NCBI GenBank assembly: GCA_038145245.1
Contig: JAYQPI010000034.1
Location: 1-8,175 of the forward strand
DNA from: Fontibacterium sp038145245
GTDB lineage: Bacteria > Pseudomonadota > Alphaproteobacteria > Pelagibacterales > Pelagibacteraceae
Direction of reading: 5' to 3'
DNA: 8,175 nucleotides
A program made the position numbers and the translations under genes. This document shows positions 1-6,033 of the stretch, one piece after another. The notes under the pieces are model-generated. The model was given only the letters and a program-made list of their open reading frames with translations. It was not told the origin of the DNA and did not search any database. Position 1 is the stretch's first letter, and each line of letters opens with the position of its first letter.

Positions 1-605
1 CTTTTTAATATAGTTCCATCATTTATAATTCTTAAATTATTAGCTTTTAAAGTTGAGCCTGTAGAAGTTATATCCGTAATCAATTCAGAAGAGCCAGTAA
101 ATGGATAAGATTCCGTTGCTCCTAAACTTGGAACAACACGAAACTGACTGACTCCTTTTGATAAGAAGAAAGATTCAGTCAAATTGGGATATTTTGTTGC
201 AACTCGCATTCGACGTCCATATTTTTCTCTAAATTCAAAGCTTACTTCTTCTAAGTCAGCCATATTCTGAACATCAATCCAATCTTTTGGTATGGCAACT
301 ACTAAATCAGCAAAACCAAAATTAAGTTTTTTAAAAATTTTTACATTTTTTGAATAGACGTCTGGCAACTCCTTAAGTAGATCTAGCCCTGAAATACCAA
401 TATCTAAAGTACCATCATTTATTCTTTCTATTATTTCTCTCGCGTGTAAAAAAATTCCATCTATTTCATTATTATTTTTAATATTAAAAAAATAATTTCT
501 TTCCCCAAAAGAATTTACTACCTCTAAATTTTTACCTTTTAGAAAAGCTAAAGATTCATCTTTTAACCTTCCTTTGCTAGGTAATCCTATTTTTATTTTA
601 TACAT
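1..605 (-). CDS. hisG: ATP phosphoribosyltransferase catalytic subunit, short form (HisG), 3' end cut by window edge
   Basis: HisG joins ATP and PRPP to form phosphoribosyl-ATP, the first and regulated step of histidine synthesis. The frame opens at an ATG at 605 (MYKIKIGLPSKGRL, the usual family N-terminus) and is open for 201 codons to the window edge. The PRPP-binding signature is near the end (residues 178-194, DITSTGSTLKANNL), preceded by the conserved SLGATESYPFTG stretch (160-171). Short-form HisG proteins are a little over 200 residues and lack the C-terminal regulatory domain, so only a short tail should be missing. The short form needs HisZ as partner, and hisZ ends 4 nt upstream of this start, which supports both calls and co-translation. 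No Shine-Dalgarno-like sequence is obvious. Family assignment is firm; the exact C-terminus cannot be seen. Confidence 0.93.
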   Translation of the reverse strand, partial: MYKIKIGLPSKGRLKDESLAFLKGKNLEVVNSFGERNYFFNIKNNNEIDGIFLHAREIIERINDGTLDIGISGLDLLKELPDVYSKNVKIFKKLNFGFADLVVAIPKDWIDVQNMADLEEVSFEFREKYGRRMRVATKYPNLTESFFLSKGVSQFRVVPSLGATESYPFTGSSELITDITSTGSTLKANNLRIINDGTILK

Positions 606-609
606 AATT

Positions 610-1698
610 TTATAAATTTATTAATTCGTTAAGATTAATTGCCCCACCAATAGCAGGTATATCTCTCTTATAACCTAGGGTTCTAAGTAAACCGTTATAC
701 TCTCCTCCTCTTGCTAATTCGATAATTTTGGAATTCTTTTTTACGGAAGCTAAAAAAACGACGCCGGTGTAATAATCAGTATTTCTTCCAAAATTAGTTT
801 TAAAATTAATAGAATATTTTTTTCCTATTTCTTTATTTATCCTGTTAATTTTTTTTACATAATTCTTAATAGATAATTGACTTAATTTATTTTTTGAAAA
901 AAATGATAAAATTGTATTTTCTGCTTTCTGAATTGAACTATTAATATTTAAAAAATCTCTAATAATCTTAACATTCATTCTTCCTTTATAATTGTCTCTT
1001 GGATCTTTAATTTTTTTATTAAAACGTCTAACAATTTCTGAAACTGTTCTTCCTCCAATTATACTATTCGGATCTAGTTTTTCTAAGTCTTTAAGTCTTT
1101 TTGTATCTAATTTAATTGCTTGTTGATCAAGATCATAATTTGTTTCTAATCTTTTCAACATATCATCAAAATATTCTCTTCTAGAAAAATTTTTTACTAA
1201 TCTTACTTTCCATCTTGCTGGAAGCTCTAAAGAGTCTACTAAAATCTTAAATAATCCAACGTCGCCTAAAATAACTTCTAAATTCTTAACTTTTTTTAAT
1301 GGTTCTAATATCGAATTAATTAAAATATTCTCTGATTTATTGTTATTGGAATTAATTATTTCACAACCTATTTGATCAAAAACTTTTAGATCTCCTTCTT
1401 TGTCTAATCTATAAGCACTTCCATAGTAACAATATTTTTCCTCTTTATTTTTTTTTTCTTGAATATATTTTAATGCTGTTGAAACTGTTAAATCAGGACG
1501 CAAACTAATTTCTTTTCCAAATAAATCTTTATAAGTTAGTGTAAATTTTTTAAATTGCTCTCCTGATCGCTCAGTTAACAAATTAGTATCAATCAATAGA
1601 TCCAGATCTGTAAAATTAAATTTGTTTTTTTTAAAATTACTTAATATCTTTTTAGATAGATCTTCTTTTAATCTCTTTTTTTCCAGACCTTGTTTCAT
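610..1698 (-). CDS. hisZ: ATP phosphoribosyltransferase regulatory subunit HisZ
   Basis: HisZ is a paralogue of histidyl-tRNA synthetase that lacks charging activity and forms a hetero-oligomer with short-form HisG, enabling catalysis and histidine feedback. The 362-residue protein keeps the class II synthetase core: LRPDLT (residues 66-71), a motif 2-like segment (YRLDKEGDLKVFDQIG, 96-111), the histidine-pocket segment RNTDYYTG (305-312), RGGEYNGLL (330-338) and IPAIGGAINL (347-356). There is no C-terminal anticodon-binding domain. The motif 2 loop differs clearly from the neighbouring HisS, which has RNEKPGPGRFREF, as expected for a non-charging paralogue. Its ATG overlaps the hisS stop by one base (TAATG), and hisG follows after 4 nt, so the three are probably translationally coupled. 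The alternative, a second true HisRS, is unlikely given the missing domain and the hisG neighbour. Confidence 0.92.
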   Translation of the reverse strand: MKQGLEKKRLKEDLSKKILSNFKKNKFNFTDLDLLIDTNLLTERSGEQFKKFTLTYKDLFGKEISLRPDLTVSTALKYIQEKKNKEEKYCYYGSAYRLDKEGDLKVFDQIGCEIINSNNNKSENILINSILEPLKKVKNLEVILGDVGLFKILVDSLELPARWKVRLVKNFSRREYFDDMLKRLETNYDLDQQAIKLDTKRLKDLEKLDPNSIIGGRTVSEIVRRFNKKIKDPRDNYKGRMNVKIIRDFLNINSSIQKAENTILSFFSKNKLSQLSIKNYVKKINRINKEIGKKYSINFKTNFGRNTDYYTGVVFLASVKKNSKIIELARGGEYNGLLRTLGYKRDIPAIGGAINLNELINL

Positions 1699-3134
1699 TA
1701 TTTAATCTCGTTTAAAAGTTGATCTAAAGCTACTGTTTTTTGAGATCCAGAAGATTCTTTCCAATCAACTCTATCTTTTAGAGAATCGGAGATTTGTTTT
1801 CCAATTTCCAAATTTTTAATTGTAACTGAATTCTTACTTACCTCGTCATCGCCACATAAAATGACGTAATTACATCCTCGTTTGTCAGCATATTTTAGTT
1901 GAGATTTTATATTGGCGCTTCCTGAATAAATTTCAGCGCTGATATTTTTTGTTCTCAATAAACTTAAAATCTTCACATAATAATCCATGTATTTGTCATC
2001 AAAAACGCATATTAAAATTGGAGTTTCTTTTTCTATCTTAATTTTATTTTTTTGAAGAATGGCATAAATTAAACGGTCAAGACCAACTGAAATTCCTGTT
2101 GAAGGACAATCTTGATTATTAAAACGTTTTACAAGATCATCGTATCTACCACCACCACCTATTGAACCAAACTCAATCTCTTCTCCTTTATTGTTTTTAA
2201 CATCAAATGTAAGATTTACCTCAAAAATAGGCCCCGTATAATATTCAAGTCCTCTAACAACAGTAGGATCAAAGATAAAATTATCAAATTTTAATAATGA
2301 AAAATATTTTTTTATTAAAATAAGTTCATTCACTCCATCCAATATAGCTTGATTGTCTTCGGCAATTTTTTCTATTTTTTCAAAATTATTTTCTGAAAGA
2401 TTTTTAATACTTAAAAAATTAATAATTTCTTTTATTTGAGAATCATTTAACTCGGCTCCTTTAGTAAAATCTCCAGATTTATCCTTTCTGCCTCTTCCTA
2501 AAAGATACTGAACGCCCTCTAACCCAACTCTATCTAACTTATCGATTGCTCTTAGTGTTATTGATTGTTTATTTTCGTCATTAATTTTTAACTTTTCTAA
2601 TAATCCTTTTGTTAATTTACGATTAGATATTTTAATTATAAATTCTTTTTTTGTTAATCCGCAGCTAGTTAAAATCTCTGAAATTAAGCAACATAACTCT
2701 GCATCAGCAAATAAATTACTTGTTCCTATATAATCTGCATCAAACTGTAAAAATTCTCTAAATCTTCCAGGACCTGGCTTTTCATTTCTCCAAACAGTTC
2801 CTAGTTGATATCTTTTATAGGGTCTTGGTAAGTTGTTAAAATTTTTAGCTGAATATCTGGCAAGTGGTGCTGTTAGGTCATATCGTAACGACAGCCATTT
2901 TTTATCATCTTCGAATGAAAAAACTCCTTCTGATGGTCTATCTTTATCGGGTAAAAATTTACCAATACTATCAGTAAACTCGAAACTAGGAGTTTCAAGA
3001 TATTGAAAGCCATATTTAACCATGACCTTTTTAATATTAGATATTAAAAGATCTCTTGTTAATAACTCTTCTTCTTGTCTATCTACAAAACCTGCTGGTA
3101 ATTCACTGCTAGGTTTAAAAGTTTTTTTATTCAT
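1698..3134 (-). CDS. hisS: Histidyl-tRNA synthetase, divergent alphaproteobacterial type
   Basis: HisRS charges tRNA-His in the cytoplasm. The 478-residue protein has the class II core: motif 1 region (GFQYLETPSFEFTD, 42-55), LRYDLTAPLARY (83-94), motif 2 (WRNEKPGPGRFREF, 115-128), the HisA signature RGLEYYTG (294-301), GGGGRYDDL (327-335) and motif 3 (GISVGLDRL, 347-355). A C-terminal anticodon-binding domain spans about 372-465. RYDLTAPLAR instead of the LRPEGTA form seen in E. coli, together with RPSEGVFSF (66-74), places it with the divergent Caulobacter-type enzymes that read tRNA-His lacking G-1, which matches the tRNA encoded just upstream. I chose the ATG at 3134 because the frame is open further upstream only by running through the tRNA-His gene, and because ELPAGFVDR (11-19) fits the family N-terminus. 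This start lies 5 nt after the tRNA CCA. The stop overlaps the hisZ start by one base. Confidence 0.95.
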   Translation of the reverse strand: MNKKTFKPSSELPAGFVDRQEEELLTRDLLISNIKKVMVKYGFQYLETPSFEFTDSIGKFLPDKDRPSEGVFSFEDDKKWLSLRYDLTAPLARYSAKNFNNLPRPYKRYQLGTVWRNEKPGPGRFREFLQFDADYIGTSNLFADAELCCLISEILTSCGLTKKEFIIKISNRKLTKGLLEKLKINDENKQSITLRAIDKLDRVGLEGVQYLLGRGRKDKSGDFTKGAELNDSQIKEIINFLSIKNLSENNFEKIEKIAEDNQAILDGVNELILIKKYFSLLKFDNFIFDPTVVRGLEYYTGPIFEVNLTFDVKNNKGEEIEFGSIGGGGRYDDLVKRFNNQDCPSTGISVGLDRLIYAILQKNKIKIEKETPILICVFDDKYMDYYVKILSLLRTKNISAEIYSGSANIKSQLKYADKRGCNYVILCGDDEVSKNSVTIKNLEIGKQISDSLKDRVDWKESSGSQKTVALDQLLNEIK

Positions 3135-3139
3135 TAATT

Positions 3140-3216
3140 TGGTACAGCTGGGTGGATTCGAACCACCGACATCTGGTTCCACAAACCAGCGCTCTAACCA
3201 ACTGAGCTACAGCTGC
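3140..3216 (-). tRNA. tRNA-His (GTG anticodon), atypical: no G-1, G1:U72, A73
   Basis: A complete 77-nt cloverleaf can be folded by hand: acceptor GCAGCTG with CAGCTGT, D stem GCTC/GAGC, anticodon stem CTGGT/ACCAG with loop TTGTGGA (anticodon GTG, histidine), T stem GGTGG/CCACC with loop TTCGAAT, then A73 and an encoded CCA. The first acceptor pair is G1:U72, the discriminator is A, and the base just 5' of G1 is T, so neither the encoded G-1 nor C73 of ordinary bacterial tRNA-His is present. This is the feature set reported for a subgroup of alphaproteobacteria including Caulobacter crescentus. The gene sits immediately upstream of hisS and may share its transcript. Confidence 0.97.
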
Positions 3217-3260
3217 ATAATTTTTGTTTATAATATTATTTTGTTTTTAAATATATAATT

Positions 3261-3326
3261 CTAATAGCTAAGCGCATGCTCAGCATGAGGATGGTGTCTG
3301 TGAGTAGATATATATTTTTTTATCAT
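3261..3326 (-). CDS. Candidate histidine-rich leader peptide (21 aa)
   Basis: The short frame starts ATG at 3326 and ends TAG at 3261. It begins MIKKYIS and continues THRHHPHAEHALSY, with histidine at residues 9, 11, 12, 14 and 17: five His codons within nine. The stretch is visibly richer in G+C than the nearly pure A/T sequence on either side, which suggests constraint. It lies between tRNA-Phe and tRNA-His, upstream of hisS-hisZ-hisG. This is the position and composition expected of a ribosome-sensing leader peptide such as enterobacterial HisL, although the sequence does not resemble HisL beyond its histidines. No clear Shine-Dalgarno sequence precedes the ATG. The frame stays open upstream through tRNA-Phe, but that extension is not credible. 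A chance frame or a metal-binding peptide are alternatives. The function is inference. Confidence 0.5.
   Translation of the reverse strand: MIKKYISTHRHHPHAEHALSY
3267..3287 (-). promoter_or_regulatory. Two mutually exclusive hairpins inside the His-rich leader frame
   Basis: Read on the minus strand, hairpin 1 is CATGC-TGA-GCATG (3287 to 3275; 5 bp stem, 3-nt loop). Hairpin 2 is GCTGAGC-ATGC-GCTTAGC (3284 to 3267; 7 bp including one G:U, 4-nt loop). They share bases and cannot both form. Hairpin 2 covers codons 15-20 of the leader frame, so a ribosome paused at the His codons would cover its 5' arm. What follows hairpin 2 is A/T-rich (TATTAGAATTATATATTT) but is not a clean run of T, so a classical intrinsic terminator is not evident. 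The regulatory role is inference. Confidence 0.3.
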
Positions 3327-3341
3327 TTCAATTAGAGGTTG

Positions 3342-3369
3342 ATTATCAATCTGACAATAAAATTGCAAA
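3342..3369 (-). promoter_or_regulatory. Possible sigma-70 type promoter for the leader / tRNA-His / hisS unit
   Basis: On the minus strand, TTTGCA (3369-3364) is followed after 16 nt by GATAAT (3347-3342), a 5-of-6 match to the -10 consensus. Transcription would start near 3335, about 8 nt before the leader ATG at 3326. The site lies directly downstream of tRNA-Phe, where a new transcript could begin. In such A/T-rich sequence -10-like hexamers arise often by chance, so the call is weak. Confidence 0.3.
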
Positions 3370-3376
3370 TAAAAAA

Positions 3377-3452
3377 TGGTGGTCTGAGCTGGAATTGAAC
3401 CAGCGACACAAGCCTTTTCAGGGCTCTGCTCTACCAACTGAGCTACCAGACC
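3377..3452 (-). tRNA. tRNA-Phe (GAA anticodon)
   Basis: A complete 76-nt cloverleaf is visible: acceptor GGTCTGG with TCAGACC (one G:U at the base), D stem GCTC/GAGC, anticodon stem GAGCC/GGCTT with loop CTGAAAA (anticodon GAA, phenylalanine), T stem GCTGG/CCAGC with loop TTCAATT, discriminator A and an encoded CCA. Six T residues follow the CCA directly. The gene begins 47 nt after the maf stop codon. tRNA-Phe downstream of infA-maf is a familiar alphaproteobacterial arrangement. Confidence 0.97.
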
Positions 3453-3499
3453 ACTGGGCATGTTTTTTTCACAAAACAAATTATTAATCAATTAAAATA

Positions 3500-4078
3500 T
3501 TAAATTAAACCTTGTGAATTAAGCAAATTATAAGTTTCAAACAAAGGCAAACCAACTACATTTGAATACGAACCATTAATTCTTTTAATAAATTTTTCAG
3601 CATAACCTTGTATGGCATAAGCCCCGGCTTTATCTTCCCACTCATTAGTTGATAAATATTCGTCGATTTCCTTCCTATGCAATCTTCTAAAAGTAACTTT
3701 TGTTATAACTTTTTTAACTTTGATTGAGTTTTTTTTTGCCAAACATACACATGTCAAGACATTATGTTTTCTTCCTGAAAAAAAAGCCAAGAAATCTTTT
3801 GCTTCTTTTTTGTCTTTAGGCTTCAAAAAAATTTTATTACTACAAAAAACAATAGTATCAGCTGATAAAATAAATTCTTCTGGATATTTTTCTAAAGCTT
3901 TAAGAGCTTTATTTTTTGTAACTCTAATGCAATATTCTTTGGGACTCTCTTTACTATTTATATCTTCATTAATCTCTGAAGAATAAATTATTTTTGGAAA
4001 AATTTTTATATTGTTAAGAAGTTCAATTCTTCTTGGAGATGCGGAGGCTAAAACAAAACTATGTTTTGTTTCATTCAT
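3500..4078 (-). CDS. maf: Maf family nucleoside triphosphate pyrophosphatase (YhdE-like)
   Basis: Maf proteins hydrolyse non-canonical or excess nucleoside triphosphates to the monophosphate and pyrophosphate in the cytoplasm. The 192-residue length is normal. Landmarks in order are LASASPRR (residues 10-17), the catalytic aspartate in SADTIV (Asp74), SGRKHNVLT (101-109), and WEDKAGAYAIQG with GSYSNVVGLPLFET (147-158 and 169-182). The last two blocks match the YhdE branch (dTTP/UTP and modified pyrimidines) rather than the YceF branch, so that specificity is likely but inferred from family knowledge. The ATG overlaps the infA stop by one base (TAATG), indicating coupled translation. In many alphaproteobacteria a yacG gene follows maf; none is seen here, and only 47 nt separate maf from tRNA-Phe. 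Confidence 0.93.
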   Translation of the reverse strand: MNETKHSFVLASASPRRIELLNNIKIFPKIIYSSEINEDINSKESPKEYCIRVTKNKALKALEKYPEEFILSADTIVFCSNKIFLKPKDKKEAKDFLAFFSGRKHNVLTCVCLAKKNSIKVKKVITKVTFRRLHRKEIDEYLSTNEWEDKAGAYAIQGYAEKFIKRINGSYSNVVGLPLFETYNLLNSQGLI

Positions 4079-4296
4079 TATTTAAATCTAAAAATGATCC
4101 TGCCTTTAGTTAAATCATATGGTGTAACTTCAACCATAACTTCATCTCCAGCTAAAACTCTAATTCTATTCTTCCTCATTTTTCCAGCCGTGTGAGCTAA
4201 AACTTCATGATTGTTCTCTAGTTTCACTCTAAACATAGCATTGGGCAATAACTCTGTTACTAGTCCCTTAAATTCCAACATTTCTTCTTTTGCCAT
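4078..4296 (-). CDS. infA: Translation initiation factor IF-1
   Basis: IF-1 binds the A site of the 30S subunit during initiation together with IF-2 and IF-3. The protein is 72 residues, exactly the usual size, and is a single S1-like OB-fold domain. It reads MAKEEMLEFKGLVTELLPNA at the start, with FRVKLENNHEVLAHTAGKMR (22-41) and a typical end VTPYDLTKGRIIFRFK. It starts 2 nt after the hisD stop and overlaps the maf start by one base, so it sits in the middle of the operon. No Shine-Dalgarno sequence is apparent before its ATG, which makes translation by coupling to hisD plausible. Confidence 0.98.
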   Translation of the reverse strand: MAKEEMLEFKGLVTELLPNAMFRVKLENNHEVLAHTAGKMRKNRIRVLAGDEVMVEVTPYDLTKGRIIFRFK

Positions 4297-4298
4297 AT

Positions 4299-5585
4299 TT
4301 AACTAATTCTAATTTTAATTGATTGAGAGTGAGCAAATAAACCCTCATAATTTGCTAGTTGTATAGCTGATCTTCCTATCTTTTCAAGACCTTGTTTGCT
4401 CATTTTAATAACTGAAGTTTTTTTATAAAAATCATAAACAGACAATCCTGAAGCAAATCTCGCTGATCCAGCTGTTGGCAAAACATGATTTGGTCCTGCT
4501 ATATAATCTCCAATGGCTTCTGGTGAATTTTCTCCTAAAAAAATTGATCCTGCATTTTTAATTTGTTTTGCTAAGATTGAATTATTTTTAGTTTTAATTT
4601 CAAGATGCTCTGGTGCAATTTCATTTACAACACTAACTACTTCTTTAAAATTTTTACAAACTATTATTGCACTATTATTATCGATTGCTTTTTTAGCTAT
4701 TTGTTTTCTCGGCAAAACATCTAAAAATTTATAGATCTTATTTTTAACCTCTAGACCAAATTTCAAATTTGTTGTTACTAATATTGCTTGGGATAATTCA
4801 TCATGTTCAGCTTGTGATAATAAATCTATTGCTGTTAATGTTGAGTCATTATTTTCATCTGCAACCACAGTAATCTCAGAAGGTCCTGCGACCATATCTA
4901 TGCCTGTCTCACCAAAAACTTCTTTTTTAGCTATAGTTACAAAAATATTTCCCGGTCCTACAATTTTATCAACTTTTGTAACAGTATTAGTGCCGTAGGC
5001 AAAGGCTCCTATAGCTTGAGCTCCGCCTATTTTATAAATCTTGTTCACGCCACATATTTTAGCTGCATAAACGACACCAGCATTAATTTTATTATTAGGA
5101 GTAGGCATGCATAGAGTTATATTTTTTACTCCAGCAACAATTGCTGGAACGGCGTTCATAATGACAGAGCTTGGATAACTAGCTGTTCCTCCTGGTATGT
5201 ATATTCCAACTCTACTTAATGGAGAAATTTTATAAGCCAACTCATTTTTATATTTATCAAAATATTTATAACCTTTGATTGATTGTCTCTTGTGAAAGTC
5301 TTTAACTCTATCAAAAGCTAGCTTGATAGAACTTTTTACTGAGATATCTAGATTTTTTATAGCTTTATTAATCTCTTTATCACTTAAAATAATATTTTTT
5401 TTAGAAACTGAACTTTTATCAAATTTTTTTTGATAATAAATAATAGCGTTATCCCCTTTTGTTTTAACGTCTTTTAAAATTTTTTTTACAATATTAGCTT
5501 TATTAAAAAAATTAGATTTTCTGTTTCGAGAAATATAATCTAAATCTTTTAAAAATTTGTTTTTATTAAATGTTATAATTTTCAT
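4299..5585 (-). CDS. hisD: Histidinol dehydrogenase
   Basis: HisD oxidises L-histidinol to L-histidine in two NAD-dependent steps, ending histidine synthesis. The 428-residue protein carries all expected zinc and catalytic residues: Gln258 and His261 in SQAEHDELSQA, Glu326-His327 in EIAPEHLEI, Asp360 in AIGDYIAGPNH and His419 in EGLFAHSQS. The nucleotide-binding signature VGPGNIFVTIAKKEVFG is at 209-225. I chose the ATG at 5585 (MKIITFNKN). A start 16 codons further upstream would lie inside the preceding DUF2948 gene and adds residues that do not look like HisD. This start follows the upstream stop with one base between. hisD is separated from hisG by infA, maf and the two tRNA genes, so the histidine pathway is only partly clustered here; the remaining his genes are outside the window. 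Confidence 0.97.
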   Translation of the reverse strand: MKIITFNKNKFLKDLDYISRNRKSNFFNKANIVKKILKDVKTKGDNAIIYYQKKFDKSSVSKKNIILSDKEINKAIKNLDISVKSSIKLAFDRVKDFHKRQSIKGYKYFDKYKNELAYKISPLSRVGIYIPGGTASYPSSVIMNAVPAIVAGVKNITLCMPTPNNKINAGVVYAAKICGVNKIYKIGGAQAIGAFAYGTNTVTKVDKIVGPGNIFVTIAKKEVFGETGIDMVAGPSEITVVADENNDSTLTAIDLLSQAEHDELSQAILVTTNLKFGLEVKNKIYKFLDVLPRKQIAKKAIDNNSAIIVCKNFKEVVSVVNEIAPEHLEIKTKNNSILAKQIKNAGSIFLGENSPEAIGDYIAGPNHVLPTAGSARFASGLSVYDFYKKTSVIKMSKQGLEKIGRSAIQLANYEGLFAHSQSIKIRIS

Positions 5586-5586
5586 A

Positions 5587-6033
5587 CTAAATCTTGTGTT
5601 TTGGTTTATAACTGGTTTCCCAAGTTTTTCCAAAGTCTTCTAAAGATGAACTTATTTCTTCTGCCTTAACTAATAGAATACTATCTCCAGAAAAAATTAA
5701 TCTTATATCAAAATAATTATCTTTAATCTCTGTCTTGATTGCTAAAAACTCAAGTATCTTAGTCTTTTTTTTTGGGTTAATTCCTTTGGATTTAACTTTT
5801 GAAACATTATCAAAAACAAGAGCACTACGTATTCTTTTATTTTTTCTAAAAATTCCTTTTTCAGCGTCTTCCCACATAAAACGATTAAATACACAAATAA
5901 GTTTTTTAGTCTTAGCTAGAAATTTTATATCATTTGCAACAATTACTGAGTCTTGCAGATACGCTGAAAAAACATTTAAATCCTGTATATCTTCTGCAAA
6001 AAGTTTTAATTTAGAAATATTTTCATTAGTCAT
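5587..6033 (-). CDS. DUF2948 family protein, function unknown
   Basis: The 148-residue protein matches my memory of the alphaproteobacterial DUF2948 family, usually found between murA and hisD as here. Recognisable blocks are LKLFAEDIQDLNVFSAYLQD (residues 9-28), the central CVFNRFMWEDAEKG (47-60) and a C-terminal DFGKTWETSYKP segment. It has no signal peptide or membrane segment and is probably cytoplasmic. No catalytic motif is evident and no function is known to me. Its start overlaps the end of murA by 8 nt. AGGAG precedes the ATG by 5 nt, one of the few good ribosome binding sites in this window, perhaps needed because the overlap is out of register for simple stop-start coupling. Confidence 0.85.
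   Translation of the reverse strand: MTNENISKLKLFAEDIQDLNVFSAYLQDSVIVANDIKFLAKTKKLICVFNRFMWEDAEKGIFRKNKRIRSALVFDNVSKVKSKGINPKKKTKILEFLAIKTEIKDNYFDIRLIFSGDSILLVKAEEISSSLEDFGKTWETSYKPKHKI

Noticed and set aside
3135..3182. A longer hisS start that adds 16 residues (MEPDVGGSNPPSCTKL)
   Set aside because: The extra codons lie within the tRNA-His gene and read its T arm and acceptor; the ATG at 3134 fits the family N-terminus.
3227..3232. TATAAA 10 nt upstream of tRNA-His as a separate tRNA promoter
   Set aside because: No -35-like hexamer at a suitable distance (TATATT at 17 nt), and the whole spacer is nearly pure A/T, so such a match is expected by chance.
3231..3240. A/T-only palindrome in the spacer before tRNA-His
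   Set aside because: A stem made only of A:T pairs with no loop is too weak and too common here to mean anything.
3022..3258. Plus-strand frame of 78 residues over tRNA-His and the hisS start
   Set aside because: It is antisense to hisS and reads through the tRNA; typical tRNA-derived spurious protein (GGFEPPTSGS pattern).
3371..3376. T6 run straight after the tRNA-Phe CCA as an intrinsic terminator
   Set aside because: There is no dedicated hairpin before it, only the tRNA acceptor stem, and T-runs of this length are common in this sequence.
3261..3491. A 76-residue frame covering the whole tRNA-Phe gene and ending in the His-rich peptide
   Set aside because: Most of it is the translated tRNA; only the last 21 codons after the ATG at 3326 are considered as a possible leader peptide.
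3720..3986. Plus-strand frames opposite maf, hisD, DUF2948, murA and dcd
   Set aside because: They are shadows of well-supported minus-strand genes and show no recognisable protein features.
5586..5633. A longer hisD start that adds 16 residues
   Set aside because: It lies inside the DUF2948 gene and adds residues not typical of HisD; from the ATG at 5585 the zinc and catalytic residues fall almost exactly at E. coli numbering.
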